Shown in pieces: positions 45,256-55,070 of a stretch of 64,000 nucleotides of DNA. The stretch is taken from NCBI GenBank assembly GCA_964531025.1, contig CAZHDY010000001.1, positions 868,001-932,000 on the forward strand. Direction: 5' to 3'. The stretch's first letter is position 1. Each line of letters opens with the position of its first letter. The notes under the pieces were generated by a model. The model worked only from the letters and a program-made list of their open reading frames with translations, did not search any database and had not been told where the DNA came from. The DNA is from CALMEC01 sp964531025 (GTDB taxonomy: Bacteria; Actinomycetota; Thermoleophilia; Miltoncostaeales; Miltoncostaeaceae). The translations under genes and the position numbers were made by a program.

Positions 45256-45417
45256 CCATGCCTCCCCGTTTCGATCGGCCAGGGCCGGTGGGCGCGCGGT
45301 GACGCGGTTCGGCGCCGGGAGTCCTCCGAAGCACACGGCAGGTCGCACCCAGGGTGCACCGCCACGGAGCCTCCATCCCTCTATCCCGATAAAGCGCGAC
45401 CATCGAGGTGATTGACG

Positions 45418-47835
45418 ATGCACAGTTTGGTCCAGAGACAAATCCCGCGACGACGCCATATGGCGGCCGCCCTGCTCCTCGCGATGCTGGCGGCGTTCCT
45501 ATTTGTCGTCGACCGTGCGAATGCGGCTGATGTCGGCGGCCAGGTGACGTGGAACCGTTCCATCATCCATGGGACGCACACCGGGAGCCCGTATCCGGAG
45601 TACGGCCAGTGGGACACCGTTCGAATGGAGATCGACTGGAACGTTACTTCCGGGACGGTCCAAGGTGGGGACTACTTCGAAGTGCCGATGGGCGGAGGCC
45701 TCAACCCCGCGTCCTTCGACCCGTTCGACCTCATGGACGGTTCGACCGTGATCGCCAAGGCAACCACATCGCCGGACAACCCGAACAACATCCGGTTCAC
45801 GTTCCAGCCCGCTGTGAACGGCCTGAACAACGTGCACGGCAATGCGTTCTACGAGATGGGGCTCGCGCAGCTCGAGTGGGACGACGGCGAGCTGTCCCGC
45901 AACGTCCAGGTGCTCAATTCCACGATCCGGATCAACCGGGACATGGGTCCTACGGGCACGTGGGATGGCAAGTGGGGCTATTTCATGGGCAACGAGAGCG
46001 TCGTCCTCGAGCGTGACCAGGAAGGCCGGCTCGTGTCCCCGGGCCCCCACATCAAGTGGGGCATCGACATCCAGACCAAGGTCAACGGGAACGACTGGTC
46101 GACGCTGAACATCGTCGACACGCTGCGACCCGGTCTCCGCTTCACATGCCCGGCTCCCTCAGGAGCCGTCGCGATGGACTACCGCCCGTCGTACGGTGCC
46201 AACCCCGCCCCCTACCCGGCCCAAGTCGGCATCACCGTCACCGACTGCACCGCCAGCCAGATCAAGCTCACGATCACGAAGCCGGCCGCCAACCAGGGGA
46301 TCTTCACCGTCTACCTCGACTCCTGGATCACCACCAATGGCGCCGGCCAGCCGGTCTACGGCTCGAACGTCGGCTTCCCCCCGGACGGCTTCGGCAATGA
46401 CGTGACGATGGAGTACGTGGGCATCGAGACCGTTCCGCACTCGAGCGTCGTTCGGCGCACGGACCAGGGCGGTTCGGGTACCGGCGACAACCTTCACCCG
46501 AAGATCGACATCGAGAAGTACTCGGGAGCGTGGGACGGCGTCATCTTCAACGAGGGCGTCCCCCAGCTGGACGAGGCCGGCCAGCCGGTCAACCAGCCCG
46601 CCGGTGACTACGACAACGCCCCCGGCCTGCCGGTCGCCTCGGGTGCCAGCACCCCGGTGACCTTCCAGATCACCAACACCGGTGACGAGACGCTCGACAA
46701 CGTCCAGGTCTCCGACCAGACGCTCGCCGGCACGGCGCTCACCAACGTGGTGTGCATCTTCGGTGAGTCCAGTCAGATGCCGTTCAACGGCTTCCGGCCG
46801 GGTGAGTCGTTCACCTGCACCGCCACCCTCGGACCGATCACCGAAGCACACGCCGACCGCGCAAGCGTCACGGCGATCGGCCAGACCTCGCGTCAGAACG
46901 TCGGTGACCAGGACGACTGGCACGCTCAGCCGCCTCCGGTGACCCCGAACCCGAAGATCGACATCGAGAAGTACTCGGGCGACTGGAACGGCGTCACGTT
47001 CGTGAACGGCGTCGCGCAGCTGGACGCGGCCGGCCAGCCGGTCAACCAGCCCGCCGGTGACCACGACACCGCTCCCGGTCTCGAGGTCGCCGCCGGCGCC
47101 TCCACCCCGGTGACGTTCCGTATCACCAACACCGGGAACGAGATCCTCGACAACGTCCAGGTCTCCGACCAGACACTCGCCGGCACGGCGCTCACCAACG
47201 TGGTGTGCACCTTCGGTGGCTCGACCACCATGCCGTTCCAGGGTCTGGCACCCGGACAGTCGTTCACCTGCACCGCCACGCTGGGCCCGATCACCGCGGC
47301 CCACGCCGACCGGGCATCGGTCACCGCCATCGGACGCACCTCGCGTCAGAACGTCAGTGACCAGGACGACTGGCACGCACGCCCGGCAGCTCCCACGCGG
47401 ACGACACTGTCGATCCGCAAGGTCGCCCTGACGCGCAGCCCGCGCGCCGGCACGACCATGAGCTGGCGCGTCGAGGTCCGCAACCGGGGCGCCATCGCCG
47501 CGCAGAACGTGCGTATCTGCGACACGCTCCCGCGGGCGCTGACGCTGGGTAGCAAGTCGGTCCGGGTCGATCTGATCGGCAACGGGCGCACCACGCGCAC
47601 CACCGCCAAGGTCAGCATGGTCCGTGGCCAGGCCTGCATCACGCTGAAGACCCTCGCCGTCGGGCAGATGGCACGCTTCACGATCCAGACGCGGATCGCC
47701 CGGACCGTGGTCGGCAACGTCCGCAACCCGGTCACCGCCAACGCCGCCAACGCCAACCGCGTGTCGGCAGCGGCTCGGGTCAGTGTCCAGCGGGCACTGG
47801 TCGCCGGGCAGAACCTCCCCGCCGTGACCGGCTGA
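45418..47835 (+). CDS. Secreted adhesin-like repeat protein, paralog B
   Basis: 805 residues from the ATG at 45418 with GAGGTG upstream. The signal peptide ends at RANAAD (about residue 36). Residues about 38-355 resemble the N2-N3 immunoglobulin-like domains of SDR-type adhesins (WDTVRMEIDWNVTSGTVQGGD). Two tandem repeats of 151 residues follow (IDIEKYSGAWDGVIF... and IDIEKYSGDWNGVTF...), then the same DUF11-like C-terminal domain as paralog A, ending AGQNLPAVTG. There is no membrane anchor. The nearly identical repeats suggest duplication and gene conversion. Cell-surface attachment is the likely role. Confidence 0.75.
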   Translation: MHSLVQRQIPRRRHMAAALLLAMLAAFLFVVDRANAADVGGQVTWNRSIIHGTHTGSPYPEYGQWDTVRMEIDWNVTSGTVQGGDYFEVPMGGGLNPASFDPFDLMDGSTVIAKATTSPDNPNNIRFTFQPAVNGLNNVHGNAFYEMGLAQLEWDDGELSRNVQVLNSTIRINRDMGPTGTWDGKWGYFMGNESVVLERDQEGRLVSPGPHIKWGIDIQTKVNGNDWSTLNIVDTLRPGLRFTCPAPSGAVAMDYRPSYGANPAPYPAQVGITVTDCTASQIKLTITKPAANQGIFTVYLDSWITTNGAGQPVYGSNVGFPPDGFGNDVTMEYVGIETVPHSSVVRRTDQGGSGTGDNLHPKIDIEKYSGAWDGVIFNEGVPQLDEAGQPVNQPAGDYDNAPGLPVASGASTPVTFQITNTGDETLDNVQVSDQTLAGTALTNVVCIFGESSQMPFNGFRPGESFTCTATLGPITEAHADRASVTAIGQTSRQNVGDQDDWHAQPPPVTPNPKIDIEKYSGDWNGVTFVNGVAQLDAAGQPVNQPAGDHDTAPGLEVAAGASTPVTFRITNTGNEILDNVQVSDQTLAGTALTNVVCTFGGSTTMPFQGLAPGQSFTCTATLGPITAAHADRASVTAIGRTSRQNVSDQDDWHARPAAPTRTTLSIRKVALTRSPRAGTTMSWRVEVRNRGAIAAQNVRICDTLPRALTLGSKSVRVDLIGNGRTTRTTAKVSMVRGQACITLKTLAVGQMARFTIQTRIARTVVGNVRNPVTANAANANRVSAAARVSVQRALVAGQNLPAVTG
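46501..47397 (+). repeat. Tandem 453-bp repeats
   Basis: The unit starting AAGATCGACATCGAGAAG occurs at 46501 and again at 46954, a period of 453 bp, and a third, closely related copy is in paralog A from about 44055. Several stretches are identical at the DNA level. Confidence 0.8.
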
Positions 47836-47859
47836 TCGTCGGGACATAGCGGAGGTACC

Positions 47860-47900
47860 CGGGAGGGTGGTCGCCACGGTGGCCACCCTCCCGTCATTTT
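47860..47900 (+). terminator. Intrinsic terminator after paralog B
   Basis: CGGGAGGGTGG (47860-47870) pairs with CCACCCTCCCG (47883-47893), with a nested GCCAC/GTGGC, followed by TCATTTT. Confidence 0.85.
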
Positions 47901-48111
47901 GAGGCAGGGTCGGAGACCACGAGCGACGCACGCACGCCCGGGGTCGCCATCATCCGCATCCGAAAGTTCCGCGGCCGGTGAGGACCGACCGAGCCCAGGA
48001 ACACGACCACTTCGATGACGACCGTCGAGCGAGCCCGGGTCATCGTGACCGGTCGCCCTTCGATAGGTTCACCGGATGTCCGCGTCGTCGTCGCCGCCGA
48101 GGAGCGCACCC

Positions 48112-49164
48112 GTGCCAACCGCCACCACCATGACCGGCGAGACCCGCATGCTCGCCGCGTGCCGCCGCGAGCCGGTGGATCGAACGCCCGTCTGGTTCAT
48201 GCGCCAGGCCGGTCGCTGTCTGCCGCAGTACCGCAAGCTCCGCGAGTCGTACGGCATCCTCGAGATGATCCGCACGCCGGAACTCTGCGTCGAGGTGACC
48301 CTGATGCCGGTCGACATCATGGGGGTCGACGGGGCCGTCCTCTACGCCGACATCATGATGCCGCTCTACGGGATGGGTCTCCCCTTCACCATCGACCCCG
48401 GGGTCGGCCCGGTGGTCCACGAGCCGGTGCGCGACATGGCCGCCATCCGGAAGCTCCGGATCGGCGACGCCGAGGAGGGCACCCCCGAGATCTTCACCGC
48501 ACTGCGCACCCTGCGCCGCGAGCTCGACGGCCGGGCCGCGCTGCTCGGATTCGCCGGCGCGCCCTACACCCTGGCGTCGTACATGGTCGAGGGTCGACCG
48601 ACGAAGGACCGCGCCCGTGCGAAGGCGATGATGTACGGGCAACCGGACCTCTGGGCCGCGCTGATGGAGACCCTGACCGAGGTGACCATCCGCTACCTGC
48701 GTGCCCAGGTGGAGGCCGGCGCCCAGGTGCTGCAGCTGTTCGACTCATGGATCGGCGACCTCGGCCCCTCCGCCTACGCCCGGCACGTCCTCCCCTACAG
48801 CCGACGGATCTTCGACGGGGTGCGCGACCTGGACGTGCCGACCATCCACTTCGGCACGGGTGCGGGCGGCATGCTTGAAGAGATCGCCTCCGCCGGATCG
48901 GACGTCGTCTGCGTCGACTACCGCGTGGGGCTCGCGCAGGCGTGGGACAGGATCGGCCACGAGAAGGGCATCCAGGGGAATCTCGATCCCACCGTGCTCC
49001 TGGCCGGATGGGACACCGTGGAGCGCGAGGCCGACCGGATCATCGGCGAGGCGGGACAGCGTCCCGGCCACGTGTTCAACCTGGGGCACGGCGTGCTGCC
49101 GGACACCGACCCGGCCATCCTGGCGCGGCTCGTGGAGCACGTGCACGAGGCGACCGCCCGGTAG
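48112..49164 (+). CDS. hemE: Uroporphyrinogen decarboxylase
   Basis: 350 residues from the GTG at 48112, chosen because GGAG lies 7 nt upstream; an ATG at 48076 is also in frame. Catalytic motifs: PVWFMRQAGRCLPQYR, the aspartate in LYADIMMP, GFAGAPYTLASYM, and GVLPDTDP near the end. It converts uroporphyrinogen III to coproporphyrinogen III in heme synthesis. No other heme gene is adjacent. Confidence 0.95.
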   Translation: MPTATTMTGETRMLAACRREPVDRTPVWFMRQAGRCLPQYRKLRESYGILEMIRTPELCVEVTLMPVDIMGVDGAVLYADIMMPLYGMGLPFTIDPGVGPVVHEPVRDMAAIRKLRIGDAEEGTPEIFTALRTLRRELDGRAALLGFAGAPYTLASYMVEGRPTKDRARAKAMMYGQPDLWAALMETLTEVTIRYLRAQVEAGAQVLQLFDSWIGDLGPSAYARHVLPYSRRIFDGVRDLDVPTIHFGTGAGGMLEEIASAGSDVVCVDYRVGLAQAWDRIGHEKGIQGNLDPTVLLAGWDTVEREADRIIGEAGQRPGHVFNLGHGVLPDTDPAILARLVEHVHEATAR

Positions 49165-49193
49165 CGATCGAGTCCGGTTCCGGGGACCGCGGA

Positions 49194-51143
49194 CTATCCC
49201 TTCTGATTGGCCCGGTTCGCGATCAGCGCGTCGATGACTGCCGGATCGGCCAGCGTGGACGTATCGCCCAGGTTCGACACCTCGTTCTCCGCGATCTTCC
49301 GCAGGAAGCGACGCATGATCTTGCCCGAACGGGTCTTCGGCAGATCCGGGGTGAACTGGATGACGTCCGGGCTTGCGATGGCGCCGATCTCGGTCCTCAC
49401 CCATTGCACAAGCTCGGCGTTGAGATCATCGGTGCCCTCCTCGTCGCCCATGAGGGTGACGTAGGCGTAGATGCCCTGCCCCTTGATGTCGTGCGGGAAG
49501 CCGACCACAGCCGCCTCGGACACCTTGGCGTGCGCCACGAGCGCGCTCTCGACCTCGGCGGTGCTCATGCGATGCCCGGACACGTTGATGACGTCGTCCA
49601 CACGACCGGTGATCCAATAGTCTCCGTCGACGTCGCGACGGCACCCGTCACCGGTGAAGTACTTACCCGCGTAGTGACTGAAATACGTCATCTCGAATCG
49701 GGCGTGGTCACCCCACACCGTCCTCATCTGCCCCGGCCAGGAATCCGCGATGACGAGCAGCCCGCGCGTCTCGGTCTCGGTGAGCACCTCACCATGCTCG
49801 TTGAGGACCTGGGGCGCGATCCCGAAGAACGGCCTCAGCGCGGAACCGGGCTTGAGGTCCATGGCACCCGGGATGGGCGAGATCATGATCCCACCGGTCT
49901 CCGTCTGCCACCACGTATCGACCACCGGACAGCGTTCCTCGCCCACGACGCGGTAGTACCACTCCCACGCCTCGGGGTTGATGGGCTCACCCACCGAACC
50001 CAGGATGCGCAGCGACGAACGATCCGTCTTTGTGACGAAATCGTCCCCCTTGCCCATGAGCGACCGGATGGCCGTCGGCGCGGTGTAGAAGATGTTGACG
50101 CCGTGCGTGTCGACGACCTCCCAGAACCGCGAGGCGTCGGGGTAGGTGGGCACGCCCTCGAACATCAGGGTGGTGGCGCCGTTGGCGAGCGGCCCGTAGA
50201 CGATGTAACTGTGGCCGGTGACCCAGCCGACGTCCGCCGTGCACCAGTAGACGTCACCCTCCTGGTAGTCGAACACGTACTCGTGCGTCATCGACGTGAA
50301 GACCAGGTACCCCGCGGTGGTGTGGACCACACCCTTCGGTGTCCCGGTCGATCCCGACGTGTAGAGGATGAAGAGCGGGGCCTCGGCCTCCATCTCCTCG
50401 GCGGGGCACTCGGTGCCGACGCCCGCGGCGAGCTCGTCGTACCAGCGGTCACGACCGTCCGCCATCGCGACGTCGCCGCCGGTGTGACGGACGACGACCA
50501 CGGTCTCGACGATGCCATGCGCGTGGTCGACCGCGACATCGACGTTCTTCTTCAGCGGAACGGTGCGCCCGCCGCGGCGCCCTTCGTCGGCCGTCACGAC
50601 GACCTTCGACCCGCAGTCGGTGATCCGGCCGGCCAGCGACTCGGAGGAGAACCCGCCGAAGACCACCGAATGCACCGCACCGATACGGGCGCACGCCAGC
50701 ATGGCGAACGCCGCCTCCGGGATCATGGGGAGGTAGATCGTGACGGTGTCACCCTTGCCCACGCCCTGGGCGCGGAGGACGTTCGCGAAGCGACAGACCT
50801 CCTCGTGCAGCTCACGATAGGTGATGGTCCGCGACTGGCCGGGCTCGTCGGCCTCCCAGATGATCGCCACCTGGTCTCCGCGGGTATCCAGATGACGGTC
50901 GATGCAGTTGACGGAGACGTTGGTCGTACCGTCGTCGAACCAACGGATGTGGATGTCACCGGGGGCGAAGGAGCTGTCCTTGACCCGGGTGTACGGACGC
51001 ATCCAATCGATCCGCTTGCCGTGCTCACCCCAGAACGCCTCGGGATCGCTCACCGACGCCTCGTACATCTCACGATATGCATCGGCGTCGAGGTGCGATC
51101 GCGCGGACCACTCATCCCGAACGGGGACAATTCTCTCGGACAT
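49194..51143 (-). CDS. acs: Acetyl-CoA synthetase
   Basis: 649 residues, full length, from the ATG at 51143 with AGGGGG upstream. AMP-forming ligase motifs: LYTSGSTGTPKGVVH, WCTADVGWVTGHSYI, WWQTETGG, the hinge region SGHRMSTAEVES and the lysine in PKTRSGKIMRR that is acetylated in related enzymes. It activates acetate to acetyl-CoA. Single gene, divergent from the MFS exporter. Confidence 0.97.
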   Translation of the reverse strand: MSERIVPVRDEWSARSHLDADAYREMYEASVSDPEAFWGEHGKRIDWMRPYTRVKDSSFAPGDIHIRWFDDGTTNVSVNCIDRHLDTRGDQVAIIWEADEPGQSRTITYRELHEEVCRFANVLRAQGVGKGDTVTIYLPMIPEAAFAMLACARIGAVHSVVFGGFSSESLAGRITDCGSKVVVTADEGRRGGRTVPLKKNVDVAVDHAHGIVETVVVVRHTGGDVAMADGRDRWYDELAAGVGTECPAEEMEAEAPLFILYTSGSTGTPKGVVHTTAGYLVFTSMTHEYVFDYQEGDVYWCTADVGWVTGHSYIVYGPLANGATTLMFEGVPTYPDASRFWEVVDTHGVNIFYTAPTAIRSLMGKGDDFVTKTDRSSLRILGSVGEPINPEAWEWYYRVVGEERCPVVDTWWQTETGGIMISPIPGAMDLKPGSALRPFFGIAPQVLNEHGEVLTETETRGLLVIADSWPGQMRTVWGDHARFEMTYFSHYAGKYFTGDGCRRDVDGDYWITGRVDDVINVSGHRMSTAEVESALVAHAKVSEAAVVGFPHDIKGQGIYAYVTLMGDEEGTDDLNAELVQWVRTEIGAIASPDVIQFTPDLPKTRSGKIMRRFLRKIAENEVSNLGDTSTLADPAVIDALIANRANQKG

Positions 51144-51345
51144 CGCTCGCAAACCCCCTGAGAATCGCTGCAACCACGACGCAGCGTGGTGTCATTTCCG
51201 AGTCAGTCTAACCCCGGGATCCCACCCCGTCATGGGCCGTTGACTACTGTGGGCCCGTCATGGCGGGCGGCCCGAGATCGCGCTATCGTCCCTCGGCTGT
51301 TCATTCGGACACGAAGAGAGTCTCTCTCGACTCGGAGGGCATTCG

Positions 51346-52800
51346 GTGACGACCACCAACGCACAGGACAACAATCGCTGGAAGGCGCTCGCCGTCCTCT
51401 CGATCTCCTACCTGATGGTGGTGCTGGACGTCAGCATCGTCAACGTCGCGCTGAGCCACATCGCACTCGATCTCGAGGTGGCACAGGCGGATCTCCAATG
51501 GGTGATCACGGGATACGCGCTCACCTTCGGCGGCTTCATGCTGCTCGGCGGGCGGGTCGGCGACCTCATCGGCCGCAAGCGGCTCTTCATGGCCGGCGTC
51601 GGGCTCTTCGCGCTCTTCTCGCTCATGTGCGGCCTGGCCACGTCCCCCGAGATGCTGATCGTCGCCCGCATCCTTCAGGGCACCGCCGCCGCCATGCTCG
51701 CCCCGTCGGTCTTCTCGATCGTCGCGGTCACCTTCGAGGAAGGTGCCGAGCGCAACAAGGCGCTGGGCATCCTGGGCGCGGTCGCCGGATCCGGTGCCGC
51801 CATCGGCGTCATCCTCGGCGGGGTACTGACCGAGAAGGTCGACTGGCGCTGGTGCTTCTGGATCAACGTCCCGATCGCCCTCGTCACACTGTTCTTCACC
51901 TGGCGACTGGTTCGTGAGAGCCGTGCCGACAGCACCCATCGTCACTTCGACGCGACCGGTGCCGTCCTCATCACCGGTTCGCTCATGATCCTCGTGTACG
52001 CGCTCACCCGCGCCAGCGAGGACGGCTGGCTCGAGTCCACGACGCTCGGCCTCATCGCGGTGTCCATCGTCCTGTCGATCGCGTTCATCGTCGTCGAGAT
52101 GCGGACCAAGCACCCACTGGTCCCCATGAACTTCTTCCGCAACCGGGTTCCCACCGGGGCCAACGTCATCGGTTTCCTGCTGGGCATGATCGTGCAGGGC
52201 ATCTTCCTGCTCCTGTCGCTCTACATGCAGTTCGTCCTCCACTACGAGCCCATCAAGACCGGTGTCGCGTACCTGGCCATCGCCGTCACGTCCGTGGTCG
52301 CCGCCGGCGCGGCACAGGCGATCGTGTCGCGTATCGGCGTCCGCGTCGCGCTCACCATCGGAATGGTGTGCCTCGGTGCCGGCCTGCTCCTGCTCACACA
52401 GATCGCAATCGACACCGCCTACGCGAGCGGGCTCCTGCCCGGATTCCTTCTCGTCGGCATCGGGCTGGGCTTCTCGTTCGTCCCGGTGTCGATCGCAGCG
52501 CTCGCGGGCGTCCCGTCGTACGAGGCCGGTCTCGCCTCCGGGCTGATCAACACCAACCAGCAGATCGGCGGTGCACTGGGCGTCGCGATCCTGTCGAGTG
52601 TCGCCACCACGGTGACGGGACCCGTGAACTTCGCGGCACTCTCGGCCGAGGACCGTGTGAACCTGACGGACGGATACTCAGTCGGCCTCTTCGTGGCCGC
52701 CGGGTTCGCCGTTCTCGCACTCATCACGATCTTCGCGGTGCTCCGCGGCGACTCCCTGAAGAACGCGGGTCAGGACACCGCGGTCGTCCACGGCATGTAG
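51346..52800 (+). CDS. MFS exporter, DHA2 family (EmrB/QacA type)
   Basis: 484 residues from a GTG. Fourteen predicted helices. Motif A-like GGRVGDLIGRKRLF, motif C GAVAGSGAAIGVILGG, and LDVSIVNVALSHIA in helix 1 place it with drug:proton antiporters. Substrate unknown. Transcribed alone between acs and the MMPL gene; a hairpin follows. Confidence 0.92.
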   Translation: MTTTNAQDNNRWKALAVLSISYLMVVLDVSIVNVALSHIALDLEVAQADLQWVITGYALTFGGFMLLGGRVGDLIGRKRLFMAGVGLFALFSLMCGLATSPEMLIVARILQGTAAAMLAPSVFSIVAVTFEEGAERNKALGILGAVAGSGAAIGVILGGVLTEKVDWRWCFWINVPIALVTLFFTWRLVRESRADSTHRHFDATGAVLITGSLMILVYALTRASEDGWLESTTLGLIAVSIVLSIAFIVVEMRTKHPLVPMNFFRNRVPTGANVIGFLLGMIVQGIFLLLSLYMQFVLHYEPIKTGVAYLAIAVTSVVAAGAAQAIVSRIGVRVALTIGMVCLGAGLLLLTQIAIDTAYASGLLPGFLLVGIGLGFSFVPVSIAALAGVPSYEAGLASGLINTNQQIGGALGVAILSSVATTVTGPVNFAALSAEDRVNLTDGYSVGLFVAAGFAVLALITIFAVLRGDSLKNAGQDTAVVHGM

Positions 52801-52814
52801 ACGACTTCGCGGCT

Positions 52815-52851
52815 CGATACCTCCTTCGCCGGAATGACGAGGGAGGTGTCG
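52815..52851 (+). terminator. Hairpin after MFS gene
   Basis: CGATACCTCC pairs with GGAGGTGTCG (one GU pair) across a 17-nt loop. It lies 15 bp after the stop. Confidence 0.5.
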
Positions 52852-52967
52852 AACCACCGCTCGGGATCCACCACAGCAACGGGCGCACGAGGTGAGGACA
52901 CCATGGGATACCCTCGTATCCACGTGATCTCACGCTCTCCTCGACGGTCCGCCGCGCCGGGTTCGGC

Positions 52968-55061
52968 GTGATGGACCGCGTCGCATCACTCGTCACCGGA
53001 CGCCGCGGGAAATGGGTCGTCCTGGTGATGTGGCTGGTGGTGCTGGCCGCGGCGGGACCTCTGGGCGGGAGGTTCGAGTCCGTCCAGACGAACGAACAGC
53101 GGGCCCGGCTACCCAACGGAACCGAGTCCCTCCAGGTCGCCGACCTGGCGCGGGAGTTCCCGTCGGGCGAGCGGGCACCTGCCGTGGTGGTCATCCACCG
53201 TGATTCGGGCCTGACACCCGGCGACCGCACCGAGATCGCGCGCATGCGTGCCGACATCGACGCCCTCCCCGCACCGCAGATCGAGCCGACGGATCCGCCG
53301 AGGTTCTCACCGGACGGAACCGCCGCCATCGTCCGCGTTCCGATCCGCACCGGCGACATCGACGTCCTGGAGCAGACCGTCTCGGCCATCCGCGGCGTCA
53401 CCCGCACGGCACCCGCAGGACTCACCGCCGAGGTCGGCGGCGGGGCCGGCTTCTCGGCCGACGCGATCAAGGTCTTCGCCAACATCGACACGACGCTCCT
53501 CCTGGCGACGGCGACGCTGGTGTTCGTGCTGCTCATCCTCATCTACCGCAGCCCGATCTTCTGGGTGCTGCCGCTGGCGGCGGTCCTGGCGTCGGAGGCC
53601 ATGGTGCGCGCGGTCGGCTACCTGCTGGGGGAGGCCGGGCTCACCATCACCGGACAGACCGCCGGCATCCTCCTGGTCCTCGTGTTCGGGGCGGGCACGG
53701 ACTACGCCCTGCTCCTCATCGCCCGATACCGCGAAGAACTCGCACGTCATGCGGACGTCCACGTCGCCATGGGCGTGGCGCTCCGTCGCGCCGGACCATC
53801 GATCGTGGCCTCGTGCGGCACCGTCGCCCTCGCCCTCCTGTGCCTCGTGCTCGCATCGATCAACGGTACGCGCGGGCTGGGAGTCCTCGGAGCAATCGGT
53901 ATCACCGTCACGGGACTCGCCATGGTGACCCTCCTCCCGGCACTCCTCGTCGCCGCGGGGCGGCGTCCCTTCTGGCCACGGATCCCACATGTCACCGACG
54001 AGCCGCAGGCACATCCGAACCGAGGTCTCTTCACACGCATCGGCGACACGATCGCCCGTCACCCGCGTCGTGCATGGGCCGTGGCCCTGTCCGTCCTCGT
54101 CGCCGGATGCGTCGGCCTCGTCCGCTACGACGACGGACTCACGTCCCTTGAACAGTTCCGTGGGACCGTCGAGGCGGTCTCGGCCGAACGGGCCGTCACC
54201 TCCGCGTTCCCGGCCGGCTCGTCCACGCCGGCCGAGGTGATCGTCCGCGGGGATCCGGAGCCGATCCGTGCGGCGTTCGCGGCGTCACCGCTGGTGGTCT
54301 CGCTCAGCCCTGACGAGGTCGGGCCACCCGGCACACGCTTCACCGCGACGCTGTCCGCCGAGCCCTACGACGCAGGAGGATTCGCCGCGGTGCGCGCACT
54401 GCGCGAGCTCGCCGAGGAGGTCGCCCCGCCCGGCACCACGACGCTCATCGGAGGTCCGACCGCCATCGAAGTCGACCTCCGGGACGCGTCGCGGTCCGAC
54501 CTGCTGAGGCTGCCGCCGATCATCCTCCTGGTCACCCTCGTCGTCCTGGTCGTGCTGCTGCGCTCCCTGGTGGCTCCGGTGCTCCTGGTGGCCACCACCA
54601 TCCTCAGCAACCTCACCGCCGTCGGGGTGAGCGTGCTCGTCTTCCCCCTCATCTTCGGCGTCGATGCCGTCGACCCGTCCTTCCCGCTCTTCGCGTTCAT
54701 CTTCCTGGTGGCGCTGGGGATCGACTACAACATCTTCCTCATGGCACGCGTACGGGAGGAGGCCACCGTGCACGGCACCCACACCGGAACGATCCGCGGC
54801 CTCACCGCCACGGGTTCGGTCATCACGTCGGCGGGCGTCGTGCTCGCAGGAACCTTCGCCGTCCTGGCGGTGCTCCCGCTCGTCCCGCTGGCCCAGGTGG
54901 GCTTCGTCGTGGCCTTCGGTGTGCTCCTCGACGCGCTGCTCGTTCGCACCGTCCTGGTACCCGCGCTCGTCCTCGATCTGGGGTCACGGGTGTGGTGGCC
55001 GTCGTCCCTGCACGATGAGAACATCAAGCCGTCCGCGGATGTGCCGGAACGGTACCCTTAG
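52968..55061 (+). CDS. MMPL-family RND transporter
   Basis: 697 residues from a GTG (ATG follows at 52971). The layout is one helix, an extracytoplasmic domain, six helices, second domain, then five helices. MMPL signatures: GAGTDYALLLIARYREEL in the first half and LGIDYNIFLMARVREEA in the second, both with the conserved Asp-Tyr pair that relays protons. It exports lipids or drugs. It ends 9 bp before kgd, possibly co-transcribed. Confidence 0.93.
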   Translation: MMDRVASLVTGRRGKWVVLVMWLVVLAAAGPLGGRFESVQTNEQRARLPNGTESLQVADLAREFPSGERAPAVVVIHRDSGLTPGDRTEIARMRADIDALPAPQIEPTDPPRFSPDGTAAIVRVPIRTGDIDVLEQTVSAIRGVTRTAPAGLTAEVGGGAGFSADAIKVFANIDTTLLLATATLVFVLLILIYRSPIFWVLPLAAVLASEAMVRAVGYLLGEAGLTITGQTAGILLVLVFGAGTDYALLLIARYREELARHADVHVAMGVALRRAGPSIVASCGTVALALLCLVLASINGTRGLGVLGAIGITVTGLAMVTLLPALLVAAGRRPFWPRIPHVTDEPQAHPNRGLFTRIGDTIARHPRRAWAVALSVLVAGCVGLVRYDDGLTSLEQFRGTVEAVSAERAVTSAFPAGSSTPAEVIVRGDPEPIRAAFAASPLVVSLSPDEVGPPGTRFTATLSAEPYDAGGFAAVRALRELAEEVAPPGTTTLIGGPTAIEVDLRDASRSDLLRLPPIILLVTLVVLVVLLRSLVAPVLLVATTILSNLTAVGVSVLVFPLIFGVDAVDPSFPLFAFIFLVALGIDYNIFLMARVREEATVHGTHTGTIRGLTATGSVITSAGVVLAGTFAVLAVLPLVPLAQVGFVVAFGVLLDALLVRTVLVPALVLDLGSRVWWPSSLHDENIKPSADVPERYP

Positions 55062-55070
55062 ACCCCAGGT

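Larger units (their letters stand above)
45042..45417. other. Intergenic region between the repeat-protein paralogs
   Basis: 376 bp. It holds a terminator at 45064-45099 and a TGACAC-CCCA-GTGTCA palindrome at 45240-45255. No convincing gene. Confidence 0.5.

Noticed and set aside
46159..47931. 590-residue frame on the minus strand
   Set aside because: Antisense to the tandem repeats of the adhesin-like gene; its own repeats merely mirror those.
48942..51161. 739-residue frame on the plus strand
   Set aside because: Antisense to acetyl-CoA synthetase along its length.
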